Below, piece by piece: positions 7,830-15,023 of a DNA stretch of 19,044 nt. Source of the stretch: CAZFBR01 sp035353495 [NCBI: uncultured bacterium] (GTDB lineage Bacteria > DAOPZR01); NCBI GenBank assembly GCA_964517215.1, contig CAZFBR010000047.1, positions 1-19,044 of the forward strand, written 5' to 3'. The position numbers and the translations under genes were made by a program. How positions within the stretch are numbered: position 1 is the first letter of the stretch; the number at the start of each line of letters is the position of its first letter. The notes beneath the pieces are model-generated. The model made no database searches. It worked only from the letters and a program-made list of their open reading frames with translations, and had not been told where the DNA came from.

Positions 7830-9158
7830 ATGGACACCACGCTGCAGCCGCCGCGCCTTTCTGCGTACGGCAGACAATCCGCGACGCCGTCGCCGGTCAA
7901 CCGCATGATGGCGGCGTTTGCCGTCGATTTCCGCGAAGGGGTGGATATCAACCTCGGGGTCGGCTACGTCAATGAGCGCACCATCCCGCGCGAACTGGTG
8001 GCGGAAGCGCTGACCCAGGTGTTCGCCAATCCGCAGCGCTACCGCAACGCGCTCAACTACGGGGGACCGCAGGGTTCGCCCAATCTCATCGCCGCGCTGC
8101 GCAATTACTACCGCAAATACCAGCCGTCCGGCGTGACCGGTGAACTGCTCGCCGCGAAAGAGATCGTCATCGGCGCCAACGGCGCCTCCGCCCTGCTCGA
8201 AGGGCTGGCCGACTGCCTCGCGCCCGGCATCGTCATCACCACCGACCCGCACTACTACATCTACGGCAATCTGCTCGAACGCAAGGGCTTTTCCGTGGTC
8301 ACCGTACCCGAAGACCGCGACGGCGTGCGCACCGACCTGCTGCGTGCCAAACTGGCGCAGCTCAACCTGCAGGCGGTCAGCTTTTTCTACTTCGTCACCG
8401 TCAGCAATCCGACCTGCGTGATCATGAGCGGCGAACGGCGGCGTGAGGTGGCCGCCATTGCCGGTGAACTGGCGCAACACCTCGGCCGCACCGTACCGGT
8501 CATTTTCGATGCGGCCTACGAAACCCTCATCCACGATCCGGCGCTGGCACCGCCGCCGTCGGGCCTGCTCTTCGATCCGGCCGACGCGGTCTACGAGTTG
8601 AACACCTTCGCCAAGGTCCTCGCGCCCGGACTGCGCATCGGCTACATGATCGGGCCCGACGGCCCGCTCCTGCGCGCGTTGATCCAGAAGAACAGCGACG
8701 CGGGGTTCAGTGCCCCGCTGATGAACCAGGAGATCACCGCCTATATCGTCGAGCATTGCCTGCGCCCGCAGCTCGAGCGGGTCAATCAGGGCTACCGCGA
8801 CAAGGCCCGCGCCGTGCAGGGATGGCTGCAGCAGCAGCTGGGCAGTGAACTGGAGCATACCGCGGGCGGACAGGCGGGCTTCTACTTCTACCTGACCTTC
8901 CGCACGGTCGAAACGCACGAGCAGTCGCGCTTCTTCCGCTTCCTCACCCGCACCACGGGCGAGCCGGCCATCGACGGCGGCAGCGAACGCCCCGCCCGCG
9001 TGCTCTACATCCCGGGCGAGTATTGCGTCCATCCGCGCGGCGATCTGGTCGCGCCCGGGCGGCGGCAGTTGCGCCTCTCCTACGGCTACGAGGAGCTTCC
9101 CGCCCTCGAACGCGCCATCGCCCTGATGCGCGACGCCTGCGCGTACGCCCGCAGCTGA
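7830..9158 (+). CDS. PLP-dependent aminotransferase, class I/II fold (LysN/ARO8-like)
   Basis: 442 residues from ATG 7830 (446 from ATG 7818). The fold-type I hallmarks are in order (446 numbering): INLGVGYVNERTIP near 44-57, the substrate/cofactor loop NYGGPQGSPNL at 80-90, the NP pair in VSNPTC (197-198), DAAYETL with the cofactor Asp231 and Tyr234, and the Schiff-base lysine Lys266 in NTFAKVLAPGLRIGY. The FAKVLAPGLRIGY block is typical of the 2-aminoadipate/aromatic aminotransferase branch, which moves amino groups between amino acids and 2-oxo acids in the cytoplasm. The actual amino acid is not readable. It is divergent from the activase gene, with about 130 bases between the two predicted promoters. 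The inner ATG is preferred because the predicted -10 box covers the outer one. Confidence 0.85.
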   Translation: MDTTLQPPRLSAYGRQSATPSPVNRMMAAFAVDFREGVDINLGVGYVNERTIPRELVAEALTQVFANPQRYRNALNYGGPQGSPNLIAALRNYYRKYQPSGVTGELLAAKEIVIGANGASALLEGLADCLAPGIVITTDPHYYIYGNLLERKGFSVVTVPEDRDGVRTDLLRAKLAQLNLQAVSFFYFVTVSNPTCVIMSGERRREVAAIAGELAQHLGRTVPVIFDAAYETLIHDPALAPPPSGLLFDPADAVYELNTFAKVLAPGLRIGYMIGPDGPLLRALIQKNSDAGFSAPLMNQEITAYIVEHCLRPQLERVNQGYRDKARAVQGWLQQQLGSELEHTAGGQAGFYFYLTFRTVETHEQSRFFRFLTRTTGEPAIDGGSERPARVLYIPGEYCVHPRGDLVAPGRRQLRLSYGYEELPALERAIALMRDACAYARS

Positions 9159-9484
9159 TTCGCACCGCTTCCGTCACCGCCATCAATCGACACCGACCAG
9201 GCTTGGTGGTTGTGCCTGCACCGACTGCCGCTTACTGATTGTGCCCAGCACACAAGCACTGGCGCAGCGGAACCGCATCCCCGTTGTCACCTGCGACACC
9301 CGCTGATTTTGTCACCTTGTTTGCCGGCCACTAACAGTCATTCCCGTCGCTGCTGGCGCCGACAGCAGTGCTGTTTTCATTACAATATCCGCCGTGTCAC
9401 CGCGTTGCAGCTGCGGTCAACCAATAAAGCAACCGGTCCAATTATCCGATATATACGACAGATCACGCAGAGGAGGATTTGTCT
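9159..9484. other. Gene-free upstream region of the NlpC/P60 gene
   Basis: About 325 bases with visibly lower G+C than the flanking genes. No open frame here has a ribosome-binding site or recognisable protein pattern. It presumably contains the promoter for the hydrolase. Candidate -10 boxes are TACAAT (9381-9386) and TATATA (9450-9455), but neither has a convincing -35 at normal spacing. No terminator with a T tract was found for the aminotransferase. Confidence 0.5.
9471..9476 (+). promoter_or_regulatory. Consensus Shine-Dalgarno deciding the NlpC/P60 start
   Basis: AGGAGG lies eight bases before ATG 9485. This fixes that ATG rather than the in-frame TTG at 9479, which would be only two bases from the site. 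Confidence 0.85.
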
Positions 9485-10372
9485 ATGAAGCTCATTACCG
9501 GGATCACGTTCGTCGCCCTGATCATCAGCGCGAACTGCACGCCCGCCATGGCCGGTTATTCCATCCAGGTTGGCGCCTTCCGTTTCGAGAACAATGCCCG
9601 CGCGCTTGCCGACACCTACCGTTCGCTCTTCGGGGAGCAGGTCTTCGTTGACGGTGACAACGGCATCTACCGTGTGCGCATCGGCGACTACGCGTCGACC
9701 CAGCGGGCAAAATTGCGCGCGGAACAGCTGCAGCAGGAAGGCAAAATCCCCGCCTTCTGCATCGTCGAGCGGGCGGGCGGCACGCTCAGCACCCCGGTGG
9801 CGATCCGCCCGACCGGCGCGGTGATCATGCCGCAGGCCGATATCCGCCGCGACAACAGCGCCTACCGCCCCGTTGTCCCCGGCCAGCTCCCGGCGGCGGG
9901 GACCATGCCGGCCGCCGGTGAATTCAGCGCCCCGGTCGAGGAGGACGTCACCGTCGGCCGACGCGTGGCGGAGTTCGCCCGCAAGTTCGAGGGGATCCCC
10001 TATGTCTACGGCGGCAATACCATCTTCGGGCTGGATTGCTCGGGATTCACCAAGGTCGCGTATTTCCTCGCCGGGGTCAGTATCCCGCGCGTGGCCCAGG
10101 ACCAGTTCAGTTACGGCCGGGAAGTGCCGCGCGAACAGCTGCAACCGGGCGATCTGGTCTTCTTCGGCACCGGTCCGGACAATGTCGGGCATGTCGGCAT
10201 GTATATCGGCGACAACCGCTTCGTGCATGCCCCGCGCACCGGGCTGTCGATCATGACCACCTCGCTCGAAGAGTCGTATTATGCGGGCCGGTACCAGGGC
10301 GCACGCCGACCGTACCAGCAGACGCTGGTGGCGCGCCAACCCGCCGGCGAGCCGGCGCCCGTTACCAACTGA
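9485..10372 (+). CDS. Exported SPOR-NlpC/P60 peptidoglycan hydrolase
   Basis: 295 residues. The signal peptide (MKLITGITFVALIISANCTPAMA) is probably cut after AMA. The mature protein starts almost at once with a SPOR domain, about residues 25-97 (GYSIQVGAFRFENNARALAD ... YRVRIGDYAS), which binds denuded septal peptidoglycan. After a linker (98-155) comes the NlpC/P60 domain, about 158-275, with the papain-like catalytic Cys185 (LDCSGF), His236 (NVGHVGMYIG) and a third polar residue, probably His248 (FVHAP). NlpC/P60 enzymes cut D-Glu-diaminopimelate or related peptide bonds in the cell wall, so this is likely a division or wall-remodelling endopeptidase in the periplasm. It stands alone, with its own Shine-Dalgarno and a strong terminator. 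Cys18 does not form a good lipobox. Confidence 0.88.
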   Translation: MKLITGITFVALIISANCTPAMAGYSIQVGAFRFENNARALADTYRSLFGEQVFVDGDNGIYRVRIGDYASTQRAKLRAEQLQQEGKIPAFCIVERAGGTLSTPVAIRPTGAVIMPQADIRRDNSAYRPVVPGQLPAAGTMPAAGEFSAPVEEDVTVGRRVAEFARKFEGIPYVYGGNTIFGLDCSGFTKVAYFLAGVSIPRVAQDQFSYGREVPREQLQPGDLVFFGTGPDNVGHVGMYIGDNRFVHAPRTGLSIMTTSLEESYYAGRYQGARRPYQQTLVARQPAGEPAPVTN

Positions 10373-10388
10373 TCAGCCGCGAACCCGA

Positions 10389-10435
10389 CGCGGAACTGTG
10401 ACGGCCTGTGCCGTTGCGGTTCCGCGCATTTTTTT
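10389..10435 (+). terminator. Intrinsic terminator of the NlpC/P60 gene
   Basis: CGCGGAAC (10389-10396) pairs with GTTCCGCG (10419-10426), and ACGGC (10401-10405) with GCCGT (10410-10414). The bases between can also pair with G-U wobbles, giving a nearly continuous 17-bp stem and a CTGT loop. Seven T residues follow at 10429-10435, two bases after the stem. It begins 17 bases after the stop codon. Confidence 0.9.
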
Positions 10436-10448
10436 GCCCGGGCCGCTA

Positions 10449-10457
10449 TGCTATACT
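10449..10457 (+). promoter_or_regulatory. Extended -10 element giving a leaderless glycosyltransferase mRNA
   Basis: TGCTATACT is an extended -10 (TGn plus TATACT at 10452-10457). Six bases (CGCTGC) separate it from ATG 10464, so +1 should fall on the start codon. A -35 at 17 bases spacing would be the T tract of the preceding terminator (10429-10434), a poor match, as tolerated with an extended -10. Confidence 0.65.
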
Positions 10458-10463
10458 CGCTGC

Positions 10464-12029
10464 ATGACCACTGCGGCAACAACTTCCGTCGCCGGCCGGC
10501 AGCGTCTGGCAATCATGCTGGCGCTGCTGCTCTTTCTCATGCTCTGTGCGCCCGCCACGCAGCTGCCGTTGGGACGCGACGCACTGAATTTTCTCTGCCT
10601 CGGCCGCGAAGTGGCGCTCGGGGCACGACCGTACACCGATATCTGGGACAACAAGCCGCCGGGCATGTTCCTGCTCTACGCGGTATTGGCTACCGTGGCC
10701 GGCGTCCGCAGCGCACCGCTGGCGACCTGGCCGGTCATTGCCGGTTCGCTGGCGGCTCTGCTCGCCACCTTCAGCATGCTGGTGGTGCATTTCCGTCGCG
10801 ACCGGTCCGCCCGCGGGCCGGGCATGGTCGTCGCTGCCGCGCTGCTGCTCCCCACCGCGGCCGGTGACTGGCTGCCGGGTCAGGCGGAGATTTTCGCGCT
10901 GCCGCTGCTCGTTGCTGCCTACCTTCTGGGCCAGCGCTGGTCGACCCGGCCCGGGGCGCTGCCGGCTTTCGGCTGCGGGCTGGCCGCCGGCCTGCTGCCG
11001 CTGCTCAAGCCGCAGTTCATCCTGGCGGCGCTCCTGCCGCTCATGGTTCAGCTGCCGGCCGCGTATCGTCTCAGCCGGCGGGCTGGTGATTTCTGCTGGT
11101 GGATTCTGGGGATGCTCATGCCCGGCATGCTGGCGTTGGGCTGGCTTGCCGTCAGTGGTTCGCTCGCCGATGCATGGGAGGCGGTGGTGCTGTTCAATCT
11201 GCACTATCAGGCGTCGGGGGTTGGCGTGGCTGCCTTTGCCGCGGCACTGCTGACGTCAGCGCCGCTGACGGCGCTGGCGTTGGCCGGACTCGGTCTGGGT
11301 GCCGGGTTCCTGCTCGTCGCCCGGCGCTCCCCTGCCGACCGCGCGGTTGCGCTCTGGTGGCTCGGGGCGCTGCTCGCCGTCATGATCGCCGGCCGCTACT
11401 GGCTGTATCATTGGCTGATCGTCATTCCCGCGACGCTGGCGCTGGTGCATCAGCTCTGGCAGCGTGTCAATCCGCAGGCAGACCGTTTCCGTGAATACCT
11501 TGTCCTTGCCATCATTCTCAGTTTCGCTCTGCCGGCAGGATTGGGCCCGTTGATCGACTGGCGGGCGCATGCCGCAGGAGCGAGCGCGACGGACCGGCTC
11601 AATCGCCGCAACGAGGCGGAACTGGCCGCGTTGGCCGGGGCCTTATGCCGCCAGTTGCCCGGGAATGGCCGCCTCCAGTATTTCGGTTATGACGGGGAAC
11701 TCTATCTCTTGACCGGACAGCGCCCGGCCACGCGCTTCTTCTACGACTTTCCGCTCTTCGCCCTGCCGCCGGAGTCAACGCTCGCGCAGCGCCTGCGCGC
11801 GCGCTTCCTGAAGGAACTGACCGCCCGACCGCCGGAGCGCATCGTCATTGCGCGCAACGACCGCAATCCGGTTGAACGCGAGAGCTCAGAACAGCAGGTT
11901 GCCGGCTGGCCGGAATTGCGCGCATGGCTTGCTGCGCAGTACCGGGCCGACAGCCACGTTGACAACTTCCTGATTTATACCCGTGCACCCGCGCCTGCGG
12001 AACAAGCGGCGCGGGGACAGGCGCAATAA
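10464..12029 (+). CDS. GT-C/PMT (GT39)-like membrane glycosyltransferase
   Basis: 521 residues. A first membrane helix (about 14-31) is followed by the extracytoplasmic loop typical of ArnT/PMT enzymes: GRDALNFLCLGREVALGARP (37-56) with the catalytic-type Asp39, then DIWDNKPPGMFLLYA (59-73), the family's D-x-K-P-P block. Many hydrophobic helices follow to about residue 385, and then a soluble tail of about 120 residues. These enzymes transfer a sugar from a polyprenyl-phosphate carrier to lipid or protein on the periplasmic face of the inner membrane. The acceptor is unknown. The start is chosen at 10464 because the promoter -10 lies six bases upstream; longer frames overlap the hydrolase gene and its terminator. 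The stop abuts, with no gap, the stop of the small minus-strand gene at 12030. Confidence 0.78.
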   Translation: MTTAATTSVAGRQRLAIMLALLLFLMLCAPATQLPLGRDALNFLCLGREVALGARPYTDIWDNKPPGMFLLYAVLATVAGVRSAPLATWPVIAGSLAALLATFSMLVVHFRRDRSARGPGMVVAAALLLPTAAGDWLPGQAEIFALPLLVAAYLLGQRWSTRPGALPAFGCGLAAGLLPLLKPQFILAALLPLMVQLPAAYRLSRRAGDFCWWILGMLMPGMLALGWLAVSGSLADAWEAVVLFNLHYQASGVGVAAFAAALLTSAPLTALALAGLGLGAGFLLVARRSPADRAVALWWLGALLAVMIAGRYWLYHWLIVIPATLALVHQLWQRVNPQADRFREYLVLAIILSFALPAGLGPLIDWRAHAAGASATDRLNRRNEAELAALAGALCRQLPGNGRLQYFGYDGELYLLTGQRPATRFFYDFPLFALPPESTLAQRLRARFLKELTARPPERIVIARNDRNPVERESSEQQVAGWPELRAWLAAQYRADSHVDNFLIYTRAPAPAEQAARGQAQ

Positions 12030-12191
12030 TCAGCGGACCGCGTCGACGTTCTCACCCACGCCCGCGACACTTTCCTGCACCGCCACCTTCATCAGCTTTT
12101 CCGCCATGGCATTGCCCTGGAGTTGCGCCTGCATGACCGTCTGCAGCAATTCAGCCGTCTGCTGCGCCACATTCACCGCATTGACATCCAT
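12030..12191 (-). CDS. Small 53-residue protein, possibly YjfB-like putative motility protein
   Basis: The frame reads MDVNAVNVAQQTAELLQT at its start and ends ...VGENVDAVR. It is Ala/Gln/Val-rich, without a signal peptide or Cys, and probably mainly helical (residues 6-45). An MD-V/I-x-A/S start, heptad-like helical body and length of 50-60 residues fit the YjfB family of putative motility proteins, but the match is from memory and no flagellar gene is nearby. Support for it being a real gene: AGGAGG (minus strand, plus coordinates 12197-12202) lies five bases before ATG 12191, and the frame stops exactly where the convergent gene ends. A second ATG at 12194 would give 54 residues but is only two bases from the Shine-Dalgarno. 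Confidence 0.65.
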   Translation of the reverse strand: MDVNAVNVAQQTAELLQTVMQAQLQGNAMAEKLMKVAVQESVAGVGENVDAVR

Positions 12192-12196
12192 CATTC

Positions 12197-12202
12197 CCTC
12201 CT
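12197..12202 (-). promoter_or_regulatory. Shine-Dalgarno of the small minus-strand gene
   Basis: AGGAGG on the minus strand, five bases before ATG 12191. This consensus site is the main evidence that the short frame is translated. No convincing promoter was found between it and the divergent carrier promoter. Confidence 0.7.
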
Positions 12203-12308
12203 TGGGAGACAGCGCTCCGTATCATTCATTTTATCGTCAGCTTGATAGCAAAACTTGACCGCTTTTCAGTAAAAGTACATATCTCCTTGTCCTGTCAATA
12301 ATTCCACT

Positions 12309-12337
12309 TTGACCATTTCCTGCGACCGTGCTACGAT
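12309..12337 (+). promoter_or_regulatory. Promoter of the AEC carrier gene, leaderless
   Basis: TTGACC (12309-12314), a 17-base spacer ending in TGC, and TACGAT (12332-12337), i.e. a -35 plus extended -10. Six bases (GCGGAT) then lead into ATG 12344, putting +1 on the start codon. No Shine-Dalgarno is present. Confidence 0.72.
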
Positions 12338-12343
12338 GCGGAT

Positions 12344-13243
12344 ATGGAATTGCTGGCCCTGCTCGGTTATGCCGTCCCGGTTGCGATACCGCTCGGATAC
12401 TTGTCTGCCCGCTGGCGCTGGCTCAACCGGCGGCGCACCATCCTCCTGACCGCACTTATCGTCAATTTCCTCCTCCCCCTCTTCATGTTCTATTCGCTCT
12501 CGCAGTCGACCCTGACCTGGGGCAGTTCGGGCGTGGTGGCACTGGCGGCGCTGCTCATGCCGCTGGTCAGTTCGCTCATCACCCGCCCGCTCGCCCGCTG
12601 GCGCGGCGTCCCTGCGCGCGAACGCATCCTGCCCATGAGCTTTCCCAATACCGGCAATCTGGGCGTGCCGCTCAGTACCCTGCTGTTCGGCCGGACGGGT
12701 ATGGAACTGAGTGTCATGTTCGCCCTCATTATCGGGCTGCTGCACTATTCCTACGGAGTGGCGCTGGTGGGCGCGCGCGGCAGCATCCGGCAGGGCATCA
12801 GTGCCGTCCTGCATCTGCCGCTCTTCTATGCCGCCGTCACCGGGTTGCTGCTGAACGGCTATGCGTTCGATCCGCTCCTTGCCCGCCTGCTTGCGCTTCT
12901 GGCCCTGCCCGCCTTCCCCTGCATGCTCTTCCTGCTGGGCGCCAGCCTGCACAATACCTGCCTCCCCTGCCTGCGCGATGCCGCCTGGTGGGCGGGATGG
13001 AAATACGGAATTTCGTTCGGCATTGTCGCGCTGCTGATCATGGCGAGCGGCGCCTCCGGCATTACCGCGAGCGTGCTCCTGCTCAGCGCCGGCCTGCCCA
13101 GCGCCGTGGCGACGATCCTGCTCACCCGCCGCTACGATGCCGATCCTGTTTTTGCCTCCACCATGGTCGCCCTGACCACGCTCCTGACCGCGGTCATAGC
13201 GCCGGGGGTATGGCTCCTCGCCCGCGCACTCGGTTTCTGCTGA
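12344..13243 (+). CDS. AEC-family (auxin efflux carrier-like) transporter
   Basis: 299 residues with about ten hydrophobic helices in two inverted halves. The family's N-terminal-half motif is clear in MSFPNTGNLGVPL (about residues 100-112). The C-terminal-half counterpart is GLPSAVATILLTRRYDADPV followed by FASTMVALTTLLTAVIAPG. AEC members are inner-membrane carriers of organic acids such as malate or malonate, or of amino-acid derivatives; the substrate is not readable here. It ends about 165 bases before the convergent AAA ATPase stop. A weak hairpin with arms CAGAC (13325-13329) and GTCTG (13336-13340), followed further on by TTTTT, might serve as terminator. Confidence 0.85.
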   Translation: MELLALLGYAVPVAIPLGYLSARWRWLNRRRTILLTALIVNFLLPLFMFYSLSQSTLTWGSSGVVALAALLMPLVSSLITRPLARWRGVPARERILPMSFPNTGNLGVPLSTLLFGRTGMELSVMFALIIGLLHYSYGVALVGARGSIRQGISAVLHLPLFYAAVTGLLLNGYAFDPLLARLLALLALPAFPCMLFLLGASLHNTCLPCLRDAAWWAGWKYGISFGIVALLIMASGASGITASVLLLSAGLPSAVATILLTRRYDADPVFASTMVALTTLLTAVIAPGVWLLARALGFC

Positions 13244-13409
13244 CGGTGGTATTCTCCGGCATAATCGACAAAAGAAAACCCACCCAGTAAGCTGGCGGCA
13301 CACAGATCTTCGCCGTCGTTGCCCCAGACAATAAGGTCTGCATCACCTCTTTTTGGCAGGGAAGTTATCCACCACTCCTGTTGCCGGCGCTTTCCGCCGG
13401 TGTCGTCAC

Positions 13410-14840
13410 CTATCGCCGCCGGGCGGCAGTGCCGGTCGCGGTCGGTGCGACCGGGATACTGAACCCCGCCACCCGCGGCGACCGGTTCTCCCTGACGAAC
13501 ATGCCGTCGCGTTCGAACTCCGCGCCGAATATCAGGTCGGCCATGGTCAATTCCTTGCGCTGCGCCCCCGCCATGCGGCGGATGGCGGTCAGCACCGCGT
13601 TGCGGATATACCCGCCGCTGTACTCATATTCGCGCGCCAGGCGCAGGTAGTCGATATCGTCCGCTGGCGCGACCGACGGCGGGACCGTTTTGCGCCAGAT
13701 TACCGCGCGCAGCTCCGCCGGCGGCGCTGTGAACCGGATCTTCATATCAACACGCCGCTCGACCGCAGCATCCAGCAGCGTGTCCATGTTCGTTGTCAGT
13801 ACCGCAACCCCCGGATACTTCTCGATGGCCGCGAGCATGTCGTTTACGAACCGGATGTCGTGGTCCTGATAGAGCATCTCGCGCCGCGTCAGCAGCGAAT
13901 CCGCTTCATCGAAGAGCAGCACAAGATTGCGCTGTTGCGCCGCCGCGAACGCACGGGCGATCTGCTTGTCCGTTTCGCCCACCCAGCGGCTCATGATCTT
14001 CGGCACTTCGACGTGCAGCACCTCGCGTCCGAGCCGCGCCGCCACCGCCTCCGCCAGCATCGACTTCCCCGTCCCCGGCGGACCGAAGAAAAGGAGCGTC
14101 AGCCCGCGGCTGTGCCGGATATGCTGCGTCACCCCGAGCCGGTCAAGCGTGTTGTCGCGAAACTGGTCAAGGAAGAGCAGCAACCGTTCGCGCACTGCCG
14201 GCTCGAGCACGACATCGTCAAGCGTCACCGCCGGCTGCAGCAGCGTGCCGACCCGTTCAGGCAGTTCGCGCTCTTCTTCGTCCTCCCGCACTTCCGCTGC
14301 CGGCCAGCATAGCGGTTCGCTGCCGTCGATCAGCTGCAGCAGTCGCCCCGCATGCGCCGGGTCGAGTGCGATTTCCATCCGCTCGCCAGGTCGCAGCACC
14401 GCCCGATCGCGTTCGCTGCTGCTGCGCACCACCCCCTGCCCGCTCAGCGCGCGACTGAGCTGCCGCACCAACCGCACCCGCTGCACCAGTTGGCCCGAAT
14501 CGTCAAAGAGTTCCGCCAGCAGCTTGGGCGTCATCTCCGGACGCTCCGTATTGGCAATCTCGTGATAGAGCAGGTAGAGCACCACCCGCTGCATGAACTG
14601 CTCCAGCCCGTACCGCGCCGCATACGCCGCAAAGCCGCGATAGCCTTCGCGTGCCGACTGTTCCTGCCAGAACGCCTTTTCCCGCGTCTGGACCTTGGTG
14701 AGCAGGGCTGCCGCCTGCGTGCGCTCCTCCTCCGCTCCGCGCCCCCGCGCGCCGCGTTCCAGCACCTGATGCAGTCGCGCATACTGCGCGCAGAGCGCGA
14801 AATACTCTTCAAAGAATGCCGCCGCCGTTTCCGTCTGCAT
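13410..14840 (-). CDS. AAA+ ATPase with N-terminal helical domain
   Basis: 476 residues from ATG 14840, which has GGAGGGG a few bases upstream; longer starts up to 14978 would cross the predicted promoter. The N-terminal part, about 1-205, is helical and charged and matches no domain I recognise. The classic AAA core is about 206-440: Walker A GPPGTGKS (253-260), a pore-loop-like SRWVGETDK (284-292), Walker B LLFDEADSL (308-316), sensor 1 TTN (349-351), arginine fingers ERR (361-363) and sensor 2 around SGGYIRNAV (408-416). Such proteins form hexamers that thread or remodel proteins using ATP. The gene is divergent from the sigma-like/CHAT pair and shares a promoter motif with it, so a common process is likely. 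It resembles ATPases found beside contractile injection systems, but no such structural genes are here. Confidence 0.85.
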   Translation of the reverse strand: MQTETAAAFFEEYFALCAQYARLHQVLERGARGRGAEEERTQAAALLTKVQTREKAFWQEQSAREGYRGFAAYAARYGLEQFMQRVVLYLLYHEIANTERPEMTPKLLAELFDDSGQLVQRVRLVRQLSRALSGQGVVRSSSERDRAVLRPGERMEIALDPAHAGRLLQLIDGSEPLCWPAAEVREDEEERELPERVGTLLQPAVTLDDVVLEPAVRERLLLFLDQFRDNTLDRLGVTQHIRHSRGLTLLFFGPPGTGKSMLAEAVAARLGREVLHVEVPKIMSRWVGETDKQIARAFAAAQQRNLVLLFDEADSLLTRREMLYQDHDIRFVNDMLAAIEKYPGVAVLTTNMDTLLDAAVERRVDMKIRFTAPPAELRAVIWRKTVPPSVAPADDIDYLRLAREYEYSGGYIRNAVLTAIRRMAGAQRKELTMADLIFGAEFERDGMFVRENRSPRVAGFSIPVAPTATGTAARRR

Positions 14841-14868
14841 GTCTCCCCTCCACTGCTGCCGCTCTTTC

Positions 14869-14899
14869 TCTATATCTCCCGTACCGCCCCGGCGTTGCA
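14869..14899 (-). promoter_or_regulatory. AAA ATPase promoter, TGCAACGC-N17-TATAGA
   Basis: On the minus strand TGCAACGC (14899-14892), 17 bases, TATAGA (14874-14869). Expected +1 is about 14862, giving a leader of about 22 bases that contains the Shine-Dalgarno GGAGGGG. The upstream octamer is not a sigma70 -35. The same octamer at the same distance from TATAGT precedes the divergent gene. A second tandem copy of the octamer lies directly upstream (14907-14900). Confidence 0.55.
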
Positions 14900-14907
14900 G
14901 CGTTGCA
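14892..14907. repeat. Tandem octamer repeat (candidate operator)
   Basis: GCGTTGCA occurs twice head to tail with no gap (14892-14899 and 14900-14907). Its reverse complement TGCAACGC occurs once at 14974-14981. All three copies lie between the divergent ATPase and sigma-like genes. I noticed no other exact copy while reading the window, although I could not search it exhaustively. Confidence 0.7.
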
Positions 14908-14939
14908 TATTTAGCCGCACGATCGTCGGTTATGCACAT

Positions 14940-14968
14940 TTGTTCTATCATTGGCCATGGTGTATACT
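14940..14968 (+). promoter_or_regulatory. Possible second (sigma70-type) promoter upstream of the sigma-like gene
   Basis: TTGTTC (14940-14945), 17 bases, TATACT (14963-14968). Good -10, weak -35. Its start would be near 14975, inside the third octamer, so anything bound there could block it. Confidence 0.4.
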
Positions 14969-14973
14969 TCCCG

Positions 14974-15004
14974 TGCAACGCGCAGACTGTCCGTGCGGTA
15001 TAGT
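14974..15004 (+). promoter_or_regulatory. Sigma-like gene promoter, TGCAACGC-N17-TATAGT
   Basis: TGCAACGC (14974-14981), 17 bases, TATAGT (14999-15004). Expected +1 is near 15011, leaving a leader of about 13 bases that carries AGGGGG six bases before ATG 15024. The layout mirrors the ATPase promoter exactly. Confidence 0.55.
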
Positions 15005-15023
15005 GGGGTAAAGGGGGTGACGC

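Noticed and set aside
9381-9457. TACAAT and TATATA as promoter of the NlpC/P60 gene
   Set aside because: Neither has an acceptable -35 at 16-18 bases, so no specific promoter is claimed.
12266-13303. 345-codon minus-strand frame opposite the AEC carrier
   Set aside because: Composition is Gly/Gln/Arg/Glu-rich without domains, and the plus strand carries conserved carrier motifs.
13325-13355. Hairpin CAGAC/GTCTG then TTTTT as terminator of the AEC gene
   Set aside because: Stem of only five pairs and the T run is more than ten bases away; too weak to list as a terminator.
13365-13373. TTATCCACC, one mismatch from a DnaA box
   Set aside because: A single imperfect box without AT-rich DNA or further boxes does not make an origin.
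13410-14840. AAA ATPase as part of a contractile injection system
   Set aside because: The protein resembles such ATPases in general layout, but no sheath, tube, baseplate or spike genes are present.
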